Below are positions 25,632-38,362 of a DNA stretch of 64,000 nt, piece after piece. Source of the DNA: Podaxis mareebaensis (taxonomy: Eukaryota > Basidiomycota > Agaricomycetes > Agaricales > Agaricaceae); NCBI GenBank assembly GCA_018524725.1, contig JAEUWP010000500.1, positions 62,001 to 126,000 on the forward strand. The letters are read 5' to 3'. Below the pieces are notes generated by a model. The model did not search any database. It saw only the letters and a program-made list of their open reading frames with translations, and was not told where the DNA came from. The position numbers were made by a program, and so were the translations under genes. Position 1 is the first letter of the stretch; every line of letters starts with the position of its first letter.

Positions 25632-26925
25632 GGTGCAGGGCGTCGAGGGAGGAACAGAGCAAGAGTTGGGAAAAACCGTCACGGACTTATTTATGTAACA
25701 TGATCCTGCTTTTGATGAACCAAACTTTAAGTACACACCAGGCGTCGCGTCGCGCCACTCACGTGCACGCGTTGTTATTCTGCAGGGCTGTCTGACCATG
25801 GCCGCCATTCTCCTGGAATCAGCTCCTTGCATCCGCATCCACTCGGCACCCATACCCCTTAGGTACATGCCCTACCCGGGAATACCCAAAAGATGTTGAT
25901 TTTACGGTATCATTATTGTCTCTAATGAGCCTTGGGCTCTTTTCCCGGAATTGTTCGATGGCCCGGCAGTGGGACATTAAGCTTGTTGTCATCAAGGCAT
26001 CAGTTCCCATCATCAACTCGTCGGGTTAAGTTGCTGGAGTGGGAGGCCATAGTTTGAGCAGTGTTTGAGGGCGACGATCAAGCCTTCAGGACCCTGTGGC
26101 GTTCTGGGTTCTAAATTCAGGTTGGCATGTACTTGTTCCCATTTAAGATTATTCCAAGACGGAACGAGAGTACGAAATGCCAGAGAATGCCAGCATCCAG
26201 AATACCTACGCGCAAGGGGCACTGCAATACTGTTTCTCGAGCATCATTAGCACGTGGCATATAAATTCAACATCTACTTGCAGATTGTAATTGAAGGGGC
26301 GGGAGAGCGGGGACTTTTCAACAGCCATCACGGCTTCATAACAGCAGTGAAAGGCAGCGAATGCTCTTCCTGCGGTTTTTGGCCAACTCGAGTAAAACAA
26401 AGCCAAACATGTCAAGTCGGCGAATTTGAATGTTGCTTGGATCACCATCTATCACCATGCATCATGATTGATTGATATCGAATAAAGCTCAATGAGGGCG
26501 CTAACATATCCCAAGTTGATTCCCACACCGTTTAGGCAAGGACAGCCGCTGGACTCCCTTCTCTCTAACATCCCCGACCGTTAACATATCGTTCCCCGGA
26601 AACTCCCAGGACAGGCTTCTTGGAATATCTACAGTCGTTATCTTTCTCATACATCTCACAAGCACCTATCAGTCACCTGACGAGCGTCCAATCCCCAACT
26701 GGCAGGTGGCTTACTTATTACTAACAAGAGGGATGAGCGTTGGATCCGGGCCATATCTATAATCCCCTGGCGTGTCTAAATGGTCACCAGTCCTGGGATC
26801 AGGAACTTGACCCACATATATAGTGTTTCACTCCAATAGCTTATATCCCTCTTGGCTTCTTTATCGCCGTCCCCCTTCCCCTCAGTCTCGAGGTCGTGGT
26901 TGAGGTTACCTGATCGATATCAGCC
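25632..26925. promoter_or_regulatory. Divergent intergenic region, homeobox / amine oxidase
   Basis: 1.3 kb between divergent starts, no gene seen. A TATA-like CATATATAG sits at 26815-26823, about 100 nt before the amine-oxidase ATG. It is preceded by GC-rich sequence and followed by CT-rich sequence (CCCCCTTCCCCTCAG), a typical fungal promoter layout. Confidence 0.45.
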
Positions 26926-29722
26926 ATGACTATTCCAGATACTGCGCCTAGTACACCGGGCACTGCCACAAAGCTTCAGTCTCACCCTAACGGAAAACCC
27001 GTGGTATTCAAACACCCGCTTGACCCTCTCACTCCTGACGAGGTCCGCTCTCACGACTCGCACTAAGACATCACCAATTTATATTGCATTCATAGATAAC
27101 CTCCGCGACATATGCCGTCCGTCAACATATTGCGACAAAGACACCGATCAAGGCCATCAAGTTCATCATCTGCAGCCTTCTTCCTCCGCCGAAGCGAGCG
27201 GTTTTGGCCCATCTCAAAATCCCTCTCGAACCCGGAGCCAAGCCTGAAGATCCCATACCCATAAATAGGAAAGCAGAAATCGACGTGAGTCGTGTGTATC
27301 TCGGATTCACTCCAGATCTTCTGAGTCCCAAGCCCTTTTTAGTTCCTTGACGTCGTTAATGGGTGATGCCTCGACAACACAGCTCGGAACCGGATTCATT
27401 ACTCATGTCATTTTAGCCGTTCCTATAACGTGATCGCTGCCCTTCGGGATGGACAATGGGAAGTAGAGAAGATGGTGCAGCTCGCCGAGGGCGTCCAGCC
27501 GCAAATCTCAGTCCAAGAGCTTATTGATTGCGAGAAGATTGTCAAGAACTCGAAGCGCGTGCAAGAGCTAGCAGCAGAAGTTGGTACGTGATGTTGGTCT
27601 TCGTTATGAAATTTCACTGAAACCCATCTTTGTAGGCATTACTCCTGATCAGATTTTCTGCGACGGATGGTCTATTGGCTATGACGAGCGATTCCCTGAG
27701 CGACGAAGGATACAGCAGGCTCTGGTATTTGCGCGATTCTCTCAGCATGATAATCTTTATGCCCATCCAATGGTACGTCCTTTTGACTTCCATTGCATGG
27801 CCTAGCGTCTCAGATCCGTCCAGGATTTCATACCCGTCGTCGACGCCAATACTGAAGAAGTTTTACATATCGGTTCGTCTCGTCATTCGCTTCGACTACG
27901 CATTGTATCAACGATAAACTAGATTTCCCTCCTTGCTATAAGCGCAAGGGTTCTGGTGAACCGGAACTCACCGTCCCCTCGACTGCACCCCCGCCTCTCG
28001 AGAATGCTACTCCCAAAGGGTCTGGAAGGGAGCGTATTCCACCTCCTAGGCGTGCATTTGACTTCCTACCTGACCTGATGGAGAAGACGGAAGAAGAGGG
28101 GTTCGAGCTCAGGAAAGACATCAAGCCACTCCACATCGTCCAGCCCGAAGGGGTGAGTTTTAAGATGGATGGCAATGTCCTGGAATGGCAGAACTGGAAG
28201 ATGCATATTGGTGAGTCTACATGCTGTTTCCCTAAAGCTGATAGGTGTTGACGAAACCGATCGCGAAGCTTTCGGGCACCGAGAGGGTATTGTGTTGTCC
28301 ACGGTTGTATACAACGACCACGGGGAGATCAGACCTCTCTTTTATCGATTGGCTTTGGCGGAAATGGTGGTGCCCTACGGAGCACCCGAGTATCCTCATC
28401 CAAGGAAGTTTGCCTTTGACTCGTGAGCTCGCACCACCTTTCTGAAACATGTACAATTAATCATACATGACAGTGGGGAATATGGGATTGGGATGATGGC
28501 GAACGACCTCTCTTTGGGCTGTGATTGTGTTGGAAAGATCCACTACCTAGTGAGTCCATTTGGCACAAAAATCTATGCATGAATTGACGCTGTAAATAGC
28601 CTGGATCTTTTGCTGCCCACGACGGGAGTGCTATCGTGATCAAAAACGCCATCTGCATACACGAAGAAGACGCTGGTGTACTCTGGAAACATACTGATTA
28701 TCGTCCTGGTGGGCGATCACGCACAGTCCGACGTAGGAGATTAGTGATTAGCATGGTGTGCACTCTGGCCAACTACGGTTAATCCTTATTTTCTGTCAGA
28801 GCAAACCTCAGTTTCCTGACAATCGTTGCAGAGTATATCTGGAATTACCTCTTCTACCAAGACGGAACCATTGAAATCGAGATCCGTCTCACCGGCGTTC
28901 TCCAGGTCTACATCGGCGCAGATAACGAACCAAATCCACACGGAACGACTGTCGCCCCCAACGTCAACGCGCACTACCACCAGCACATATTCTGCTACCG
29001 CCTGGACCCTATGATTGACGGAATTAAGAACACAGTCATCGAAGCTGACGTACACTCCCTCGACGCTCCTACCGGCTCCAAAGAGAACTTTGCCGGAAAC
29101 GGGTTCTACACGAAGGAAACCCGCTTGACCACCGAAACGGGGCGTCCTTATGATCTCGGAAAAGAACGTAGATGGCGCATCGTCAATCCACAGAAACGGC
29201 ACTACAGTACCGGGAAGGAAGTTGGATACATGATTGGACTGAAAGGAGGTGTGGCCCCGACTCTGGCAAAGGACGACAGTTGGATCGTCAAGAGGGCTCC
29301 TTTCTTGAGGAATACCCTGTGGGTGTGTAGGGACGTCGAAGGCAAGGAGGGATCCTCGGAGAGGGTGTATCCTGCAGGGAGGTACGTCCCGCAAACGAGG
29401 GATACTCCCGAGGATTCGGTCGGAAACTGGGTCAAGGGAGAACAATCGACGGATGGAGAGGATATCCTGGTGTATTTTAACATTGGAACGACTCATATAC
29501 CGAGGCCTGAGGACTGGCCTGTGTAAGTCGTGTTTCTTTCAGGCGTTGGTGTGATGACAGGTTCTGACATTGTTCTGTAGGATGCCTGTAGACAACTTGA
29601 GCGCGACGTTGAAGCCTGTCTCTTTCTTCAAGGCGAATCCGAGTATGGATGTTCCGGGTACTCGGGATGCCCTAAGTACGCCCGCTTACCCCGCACAGAA
29701 CGGGAGCTCTTGCCAATGTTGA
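26926..29722 (+). CDS. Copper amine oxidase (TPQ-dependent)
   Basis: About 12 exons splice to a protein of some 670 residues, the usual length for microbial and fungal enzymes. It oxidises primary amines to aldehydes with release of NH3 and H2O2. Visible functional residues: the cofactor-precursor Tyr in LANYEY, formed by the splice near 28785-28830; the catalytic-base Asp in FAFDSGEYGIG; two copper His in HYHQH; the third copper His in GTTHIPRPEDWPVMP. N2/N3 domains precede the catalytic barrel (VVNGRSYNVIAALRDGQWEV after splicing near 27350-27420). No C-terminal peroxisomal SKL is present; it ends SSCQC. One intron near 28210-28268 uses a weak GAAG acceptor, chosen because it restores the HREGIVL core. 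No transporter or dehydrogenase gene sits beside it. The enzyme supports growth on amines as nitrogen source; expression may be nitrogen-controlled, which is inference. Confidence 0.95.
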
Positions 29723-30096
29723 TTCATGCCATGATACAAACAAATTGTGCATATATTCGTCCATGTACAACCCAAGCAAATATAATTGTGACCAGATCTG
29801 TTGATTTATTACACGCCATTGAGATCTTAAATATCCTGATTACAAGGGTAAAAACAGTCGAGGGAGTGAGTCCTAAAGAGAAAGGCCGAATGAAGAGTAG
29901 GAGTCCATGAAACTAGATCAACAGCCCCAAGACGGGTGAATACAGCATTTGAGCATAACAATTCGGGCTGGGCCTGCCAGTCCCCGAGTTTGCAAACACA
30001 CTCCCTTCCGGACATTAGCCCTTGAGAAGAATATTGTTCATGTCTGACCGAGGAGCTTCCAGTGAGAGTGTGTGTCAGCATACATGTCGGAAGATT
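29723..30096. other. Convergent 3' region, amine oxidase / kinase
   Basis: Short stretch between two gene ends. I see nothing beyond the probable 3' UTRs. An alternative last exon of the kinase could end near 30045. Confidence 0.4.
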
Positions 30097-32040
30097 TCAC
30101 CATGAACACACCTTATCGATGAATTTGCCTGCCGAGAGCTTGGATACCGGGTCAGTGGAAAAACCAGGTGCATATTCAAGGTGTGAGGGTGGCCTTGTCC
30201 TCGGTTCACATGGACGCAAATCCTGCAAATCCTTCAGAAATGGCTTGGACATAACACTGTTGGCCGCTGGTCTCTCCCCTGGGCATCTCCGCCAACAAGA
30301 GGTTATGAACGACCACACCTCGTCCGTTAAACCATAGCTCGAGCACAACTTTAGAGTATCTCCAATTGGTTTAGATGGCATCCCCCCCTCCATAATCTTG
30401 AGGATAACTGAGCCCGAGGCCTTCAGTTCGTAGAAAGGGATTTGTCCTGTGAAGATCTACATCGAGAGATTCAATTTTCACCTGACCTCAAGCAGCTAAC
30501 AGTCCTACCTCATAACAAACACACCCGTAAGCATACATGTCGCTTGCGGTTGTCCTGTGAATCTTGGAAGTGCTGTCATGGAATAGCAGTTCCGGGGCTT
30601 CAAAGCGACATGTCGCGCCTTGATGTCCAGTGCTTTCAAGTGTCGCAAATCTAATCACCTGGGTATCGCTGATAGATGCGAGCCCAAAATCGGCGAGACA
30701 CGCACGGCCGTCATGCGTGACAAGGATATTGACCTGACAACAGCTTCATGTCCCGTTTAAAAGAGTCACAAAGGTGCACGTACGCTCTTCAAGTCCCCAT
30801 GGACAATCATCATATCATGGATATGTTCTAGCCCCGAAGCAACATCACGCATCTGCGACAGGATTAGGAGACTGCTATCGGTTTGGCTCCTCTCTCTCAC
30901 CAATAACAGCCTATTCGCGCCAGGGCATCCTCGGAGGTAGTCACAAAGGGTACCGTTTTCCATCCAAGGCGAAACGAGACAGATCTCCCCTCGGCCATCA
31001 CCCAAACGATAGACACCGTAAAAAGGAAGGATGTGTGGGTGTTGTAGGTGCCCCCAAATAACAATCTCCCTTATAAAAGACTGAATCACCACGAAATATA
31101 GTCAACCGTCAATAGATGGAATCTTTTGACACTTGCCTTCAGGCATCGATCGTTTTTAGGCTGCCTTGCTATTTTCAAGCATACGTTTTGGTCCCTTATG
31201 GAGCCCTTGAAGATGTCCCCAAAACAACCGCCATTTACCCAGTCTGGGTTCCTTTTGGCGCGACTGAGGAGGGTAAATGGTTGAGGGTAAAGACCACTCG
31301 CAGTTGAGAGTCGAAGGAGAACTGCTAGCAACTCCCGTCGAGCGCTTCCAATGACGTGTGGCGAATTCAGCAGCTAAAATAGATCAGAGACTAGTTTGAC
31401 GAGAGAGTTTGTATTCAAACTCACATGGTGGATGAGGTCGAGGAGAACCTGTACCTGAGCCTCATCATGTTCCAGTATACCTTGATATATCTTTTCATCG
31501 CGAATTATCAACAGTAGTCTTCGATACAAGAACAATTCGTCCTCCGGGAACTCAAGCGCGTCCGAGTTGTTGAAGAGTCCGAGATCGGCCAGGGACGGTA
31601 AGATGACCTCATCAGTGGAGTCCACTTCCTGTATGGTAGAATGTGAACCAGACGTCAGGTGTTCGTGCATAACGCGCCAAAGCAATACGAAAAATGATAC
31701 CTCTGCAGCCGAACGGCGGGAGGGGTAGGAAGTTGCTTCGCGAGAACCCAAATGAACCTCATCGGATGAACCGCTCCTATTTGTCTCAGAGTGCTCTGTG
31801 ACCCTATCACTACTTCGCTGCCTCCATCGAGAAAAGAACCCGGTCTTGGTAGAATTCCCCTGCGCAAAGTTAGCAGAGACGGACTAAGTATCCGAGCACT
31901 CGTCATACTCTAGGTTGCATCATCCCGCGCCCACCAGTTGCAGTAGAAGAGTTGTCATCCTTGCGCCGGAGTGAGGTAGTACGCGGAAGAACCTTGAGCC
32001 AAGGAAGGATAGCTTTGAACCAGGGATGGAGTCGAACCAT
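30097..32040 (-). CDS. TKL-like protein kinase
   Basis: Spliced protein kinase of roughly 500 residues. N-terminal region: from the ATG at 32040, about 160 residues with no recognised domain. Catalytic region: glycine loop GGCFGDIFKG; nucleotide Lys in VCLKIAR; helix-C Glu in SFIREIVIWGHL; hinge near LVSPWMENGTL; catalytic loop VHGDLKSVNILV (Asp present, HGD in place of HRD); LADFGLAS; FEAPELL; DMYAYGCVCYE. All residues needed for catalysis are present. The layout resembles the expanded tyrosine-kinase-like families of Agaricomycetes. The intron at 31081-31136 begins with GC (AAG|GCAAGT) and its removal joins the helix-C segment in frame. The C-terminus is given to the in-frame TGA at 30097, but a further splice is possible. 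Start and first exons are less certain than the kinase core. Confidence 0.85.
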
Positions 32041-34469
32041 TGCGCGAGTATCCTTCTGAGAGCCCCTCCCGTTCCAGGGGAACAACACGAGTATAAGCAG
32101 AACTTACTACTTTGAGGGAACGAGCATCAGTTCTAGGCGCTTAATGTTTGTCATGTGACAAGTATGACCCAGAAATAGTAGGATGAGGGATTTGAGGTCT
32201 GTGAACCTGGCTCAGCAATGCCCGAAGGAAAAAGAAAGGTAAAAAGATACTTACTAGAGGTGCCAATTAATTGTTGAACTTGGTTGATAAAACGGGTGTT
32301 GATCTTCACCAGTGGCATATGGACATTTCAAGGCGACATTTGTCATGGAGTCTTGCGCCCCGTTTATCAAGAGATAAAAAGCTTACCGGGAAGGTCGACC
32401 CTCCCCCCAGGCTTCTAGAGAACGACCCAGCCAATGTATCAGCGTCCCCCGAAGAACCACCAGGCTGTCTTTGGGTTAGCGACAAAGTAAGTTGCTCACC
32501 AAGGATACTCGTGCAGTGATGGAGTGACCTGAGGTTCATCCCCCAAACACTCGCAGTGACGTTGTTGAAATCCGTTCCCATCGAATCCCGCGCTTTCCCA
32601 GGTATAGTCGGGCAAATAACGAGGTGGAAATCTGACGTTGTCTTTCAGTATTTACTGAACAGTCAGGAGATTAATGCAAGAGCTGACCAAGGTAACAATT
32701 TCAATGGATCGATCCAAGTGAACGATAGTTTGACGGAAGTCTTTGGTTGATAGCTTTGGTAGCCAGTGGATAGAGTTGAAAGACAAAAGAAAGGAAGCAT
32801 TAATCACGCGGCGCGCACTGTCTCCTTCCTGTTGGGTAAACGTGTCCAAACTACAATCAGCTCCGTCATAACCCATAGCACTGTCCCGTGCTCGGGCTAT
32901 GGGGTGGGACGGAGTATGGTGTATAAGAGAGGACCAATGCATGAAAACACCAACTTTGTCCTGGGAAGAGCCGTGGGTTATGGAAGACGATGGATTATTG
33001 ACAGGGTTGAGACGTGGTCCAAAGGCGTTGCAGAGTCAACGTGGGAACTAATGCTTCCTTCCAGTACCTTTCCGAGCAATCCTCTCGCTGATCGGGGGGT
33101 TCTACAGCCTTACAGGCGTTTGAAAACACGAATTTTGCTTTACAACTCAGTCGCCAAAGGCGTAGGACCTCATATTCAGTTTTTAAAGGAGCCTGGCATA
33201 ATTCAATTATGAACAAATTTGAGGGCAAGAAACTCGCGCACGTAGGACGAGCACAGAATTTTTCAGTTACCCAATTGACTCGAAATTGGTCCCAAGATCT
33301 GGTTCGATCTAGCTCGTCTCACCTTCTCAAACTTGGTATACTTAAAACACCCGAATAAAAGGGCATTAGAGCATATTTGCAACTTCGCATTTCAACGAAA
33401 ACCGAATTGAAACTGAAGCGCTTCGAAGTGCTTCACACGCAGAGTCTTATTGAAACGGTTTGCAAAATGCTATTCCTGTAAAGTTTCTCGGAAGGGGAAT
33501 TCACAGCCCCGGTTGCGTCGTCTGGAGTTGGCGAGGCGAAGCAAGCCATCCCTGAGCCAAGCTGAGCCGAGCTGAGCCGAGCCATAACACTACTTTTTTG
33601 TCCACTATTTTTGGAAGATCACCTGCTACCTCTCACAACCTGGTGCGCGACTATATAAGACATGCAGATATCCTGTACTTACGTGTCGAAATATCAGCAG
33701 ACTTTATCTTAGAATCAGATATTTTTAATTTCTGACTGATATCTTATCCCTTAATATTCAATAGATATTATACATTTCATGCAGATATAAAGAGCTAAGG
33801 AAACTAACATATCAACTGATATATCTGGACAAAAGATATGTATTGTGTCTATGGGTTATATTAACAGCTCATATCAGAACTATTTGATATTTGATGTGGG
33901 AATAAACACGACAGCAGAGGCATGATTTAGGTGGGAAAGTACCGTTCCTGCAAGATAGAACCCTCCTCTTGCTTCGCAGAGTTAGGGATAACAATTCAGC
34001 TCCGCCGTAAATTTGGGCTTCCTATGGTCTCTAGAAAAGGCAGCCCCCGAATTTTTATAGAGGTTAGATTCCGCAATTTGGTCCACAAGAATTAGTTATC
34101 AGATTTTGAATGAGTGTCACACAGAGTCACGCATCATTTTTCAGCTTTATTCGTTGTCTACCTTACGTTTGCATGCATCAGGCCAGAAACACACTTGCTA
34201 TCTTCTCGGGTTGCAGTCTCATGGAAGAACAAGCTGCAAATGACTCCTGGGTTCTGCAGTAAAGCAGTTATCATAGCGATTAGCAGGTAGTACGATAGTT
34301 GTAAGCGAACTGCGAGCAGTCATCGTGAAACCGAAGACAACAATCAATAATAGTAAAAGTAGACACAATCAACGTTGAGGCATACGAAGATCGAAAACCA
34401 CCTATGTCACCCAAGAAGCTAAAAGAAAAGCAAATTCGAAAGGACATAAAGTAAACCAAAAAGACGCTC
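32041..34469. other. Gene-poor region with unassigned exon-like pieces and AT-rich block
   Basis: Minus-strand open pieces at 32270-32580 and 32650-32940 have plausible splice signals but I cannot assemble a convincing protein; they may be upstream exons of the kinase or a decayed gene. From 33640 to 33900 the sequence is AT-rich with many short ATATC/GATAT words. A tandem run of a GAGCCGAGCT-like unit is at 33548-33582. From 34100 to 34470 I see nothing but the 3' end of the sterol-transfer gene. Confidence 0.5.
33548..33582. repeat. Short tandem repeat, GAGCCGAGCT-like unit
   Basis: About three and a half copies of a 10-nt unit (GAGCCAAGCT, GAGCCGAGCT, GAGCCGAGC). It sits at the edge between the gene-poor stretch and the AT-rich block. 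Minisatellite-like; no function can be assigned. Confidence 0.7.
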
Positions 34470-37400
34470 TCAGTCCAGCTTGTCGAGTGTCCCGGCCTGC
34501 ACCTCCTTCAAATTCTCCTTCAGAAGTCTTACCCGCTCCTCCAGCTGATCCAACACACTTCGCATCTCCCCCACTTCCTTCTTCCACGCTGTAGGACTCG
34601 CCGGTACCGTGCCAGGACTCCACGTCACCCCTTCCTTCGACACCTCCTTCTGCTGCCTCCCCAATTCATCCCACAGTGCAGTCACAACACCCTGCACCCA
34701 CTTCTCCCTCTCCTCCATCTTCTTCATCTCCTTCCGTCGACCCACCTCCTCCCTCGACCCCATCAAAATCAACGACCAGAGGTTACTTATAACCAACGCA
34801 ACAATCACGAACCACATGATTGTCGTACTCGAGGATTGCTCCCAAGCATCACGGATAAGCTCTAGCGCACCTTTCGTACTCCGGATCGCCACCTGTGATG
34901 CGCCTTCGAATGTATCCCATGCCCATTGCAAACCACGTTGGTTTCTCTCTTGCTCCCGTCGTTTGTTTGCTTCCTCCGAAGAGAGTTTCTCGCCCGAGGT
35001 TGAGGTTGCGCCTAGGTTTGGGCTGGGTGCAACCTCGGGGAGCACTGAGGCGTCAACGCCTTCCGGTATGAACTCGGATTGATGCTCTTGGATGTAGTTC
35101 CGCATCGCAGCTTCTAATTCCAGATGGTACGTCTTCTGGCCATCAATCGCAGACTTCTCGATAATTGCTGAGGGTAGACAGAGGGAAATCAGTATCTCCC
35201 AGGTGGACAATAGATTGTAGCCGAGGTAAGTAGCACTCACATCTGATAAAGCTTCGACCTGTCCATTCCACCTGCGTCGTGACGAGGAGCCGCGTGGACA
35301 CAGAACTAGCCCACATTAAGCAAGTTCGAGTCTTGACGGAGAAAACGCCACCACTGGGTACGTCGGGCGTTCGCGTCGTCGTCACCGTTGTAATATAATG
35401 CTCGCTATCGTTGTACACCATCTCGTCCTTGATCTCGCATTTCGTTGACTTCGGCCCGACACTCGCATTGAGGGGTTTGATGTACGACATATGCCGTGTG
35501 AGGAGGTTAGATCCGGGTTCCGTAGGTTGCCAGTCCGACATCTGGATGTCTACGAGTTGTATACGTATCGGTCTAAAGGTTTCCATAACCACATTATGAA
35601 GAATGCGTACCAGTAAGTTTCTGGTTCACAGTCATGAACTCCTTGATGAACCCGCTCGCAAAGATCAAGTTGTGTATTCGGTCAGGGGTGCCCGGGAGTA
35701 TACAATCCAGCGCCGTTTCACTATAATGTCCATCCTTGCCACAGGTGCACGTCGTTACTTTTGGAGGTTTCATTGGAGGGCCTGTCCCGGCTTGTACGGT
35801 TGCATTCGGAGCCGGGCCTATCGACGCATTGTCAAAAGAAGGTCGGCTACTCTCGATCCCATCCTCAGGCCGTGCCAGTCGCCAGATGTTGTATATTACG
35901 TCGTAAGTTGTATCGCGCGCAAGGAAAGAAGCGAAGGTATATTTGGCTTGTCGAGTTGTGATTTGGATGGCATTAGGAATGACGAACGCAGTCATCTTTT
36001 TCTCGAGGTGGGTAATTTCGTACATGGGGATCGAGAGCTGGAGAGTAAGATGAGCGCATGGACCTAGTGATAGGCGCGAAAACATACATCAGTGATCCAA
36101 CCGAAGATGTTGGCATGAAAGCATATATGGTTTTCGGAAATATATAGGCGACCTTGTATCAAGATTTCTCGCTGGAGAGCACAACCATAGTCTAAGAATC
36201 GTCAGATCATGCACCAAGTAAGAAGCAGAACGCGCACCTTCAATCAAGTAGTCACCCTCCGGGATATTAGGGAATAACTCGTGGAAATCCGCATTCCGCT
36301 TGTTGCTGGCTACCGCGAACCCAGTCACAGGTATATCATCCATCTCGTCCAATATCGACGCGCTCTCCCCGGAATCATCCTCATCTGAACTCGCATCCAA
36401 CCCAGAATAATAGTCAGGTCTATCCTCCGGATAGTACTCCGACGCATTATCACTCTGCACTGACATGGACGTTCGCCTGACTCCAGACCGTGTCGACTCC
36501 GGGCGCCTTGATTTGTTTGAGCTCGGGGACAAGTCTTTCGACCTTCCTTTAACATGGTTAGACGATCCAGGGGGAGAGCGTGTGGAATAGGGGGGGGATC
36601 CGGGATTCGAAGTCTTCCTCGTTCCCGATGGGTTGGCGCTCTGTTGGGCCAGGATGGCGGCGGAGTTGAATGTAGCTTGCTGAGCAGCAGAGAGGGCAGG
36701 CTGGGCCATGGCCATGCCAGACGCTGCGATTGCACCTGCGAGACCTGTTGGCTTACGGGTGGTAGACTTTTTCCAGGGTCGTTTCTTCTCTTTTGTAGCC
36801 CCGTTCGTCGTGGTGGACATGAGGGACACCACATCCGAGTCTCGAGGAGGTAATAATGAAGCATTGCCATTTGCTGATTCCAATGTGGATGAAGGCTGTA
36901 CTGAGGGTAATTCGGGTGCTCGTAGTGCTGTAGGCGATTCTACAATAGGTGTCATTGTGATTGTGCTCCCACTTTCGCCACGACCCGTATCCCGGGATGT
37001 TTCAGGAGATGTAGCGGAGCGCATATGGTTGGTATTGATGTTGAGCGATCGGTTTGAAGCGGAGTGCCGAACTTCATTCGAGGGGTGTTGGGGTGTTTTA
37101 GGCATGGCCGATGACGTCTTTCCGCTTCCTTGTTTGTTGTCGGTGGAGGATGGAGTGGCAGGCCGTGAACGGGAGTCAGTGGTCGGTAACTTCGAGGTGG
37201 TTATATTCGGTGATGGTGCAGATGGTACGATGGGTGTGGGTGTAGGAGTGATGTCGTCTGAAGACTCAGGAAGAGTGACAGGTGTCGTACGAGTCCGACC
37301 TAAACCTGACAATTCACCGGCGTCTTTATCCGTCAGATTCACATCACTAACATGCCGGTCCGATGTCTCGGCGAAATTGTGATCAGAACGAGATGATAGG

Positions 37401-37726
37401 GAAACTCGTGCGGAGAGAGGAGATGGTGGTACTATGGTGACCTTGGGCTGTGAGCTCGTTGCCGAGCCTGCGCTGTCTAGCGAAGCCTTGCTGGTTCCTG
37501 CTGCGGCATTGATGGCGATGGTAGGTGTCTTATAGGAACTTGCCATATCAGCTGTGGCGGGGCCCGTCGAAGTCGGCGTCTTTGGAGACGAGACATCTGC
37601 TGCGGATTGCGTCGAAGACGATCTCCTTGAGCGGTGGGAGCTTGTACGTGGTGAATCTGGACGTTCTCGCGCGTGCGACGTCGGCGAGCCGGCCTTTACG
37701 AACTTCGACAGAAACCCTGGTGCCAT
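34470..37726 (-). CDS. GRAM-VASt membrane protein (LAM/Ysp2-type sterol transfer)
   Basis: Long first exon from the ATG at 37726 encodes about 495 disordered Ser/Thr/Pro-rich residues. The GRAM domain follows across three exons (NADFHELFPNIPEGDYLIE, DYGCALQREILIQGRLYISE, NHICFHANIFGWITD, LSIPMYEITHLEKKMTAFVI). Then comes a VASt (START-like) domain with DIQMSDWQPTEPGSNLLTRH and RTCLMWASSVSTRLLVTTQV; a single membrane helix (TTIMWFVIVALVISNLWSL, about 34780-34830) and a C-terminal coiled coil (LDQLEERVRLLKENLKEV) end it. This order is that of LAM/Ltc proteins, which sit in the ER at membrane contact sites and move sterol. The acceptor at about 35554 (CTCGTAG) was chosen because it alone restores the VASt start in frame. 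There is one VASt domain, not the tandem pair of some yeast members. Confidence 0.92.
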
Positions 37727-38362
37727 CACCTATGACCAATTCGAAGACTAATACTACGCCGTCCCCTATCAATTACTCCTGGCTGCTGCGCGCCTCGTGT
37801 TACGTTTATTCGTGAGTTTTGCACAGCCCGTGCCTGACAGATTGACGAGGTAGGGCGCAGTCGGGGATACGATCGCGAGGATACAGGGGAGGTAGTGGAA
37901 GGGAGTAAAGGCGCTTAACTGATAATGTTGAACTATGATGTGGTGTAGGGGCGTGGCCGTAAGGGACAAAAGAAAACATCATTCAACAACATTACAACCA
38001 AGCGCCCGTCATCATCGCAACGCTGTTCAGAACCTCGAATTGCTTTATAGCCTCTTAACCTCGTCCAGTTCCCGATGACTCCAACGTATCCGAGTACTGC
38101 TACACAGGCCTGCTGCTACGCTTCTCCGCCCTTGCAGTGCAAATGTAGGTTTTTAAAACAGAAAAGAATTCAATATAGCGACTGGCGTTACCCCGTGTTG
38201 CGAATCCCGGCGTACGTCTGAGGTTGCTAAGTAAAGCCGCAGAAATATTTACCACCTCTTCTTGAAGTGATCATATGAACGCCAATAACTACCAATGACA
38301 TCATCTTTTGAAATTCCCGTCTGCTCTCCCTCGCCCAACGCAACAACCTCATCAAAGTATTC
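37727..38362. promoter_or_regulatory. Upstream region of the GRAM-VASt gene
   Basis: 636 nt between two minus-strand genes. It carries the promoter of the sterol-transfer gene and the 3' UTR of the F-box gene. No gene or clear motif is visible. Confidence 0.4.

Noticed and set aside
32270..32945. Additional upstream kinase exons or a separate gene
   Set aside because: Splice-like signals exist, but no combination gave a sustained frame with recognisable sequence, so only the region is noted.
36708..37382. 224-codon plus-strand open frame
   Set aside because: It is antisense to the disordered exon of the GRAM-VASt gene; low-complexity exons often leave the opposite strand open.
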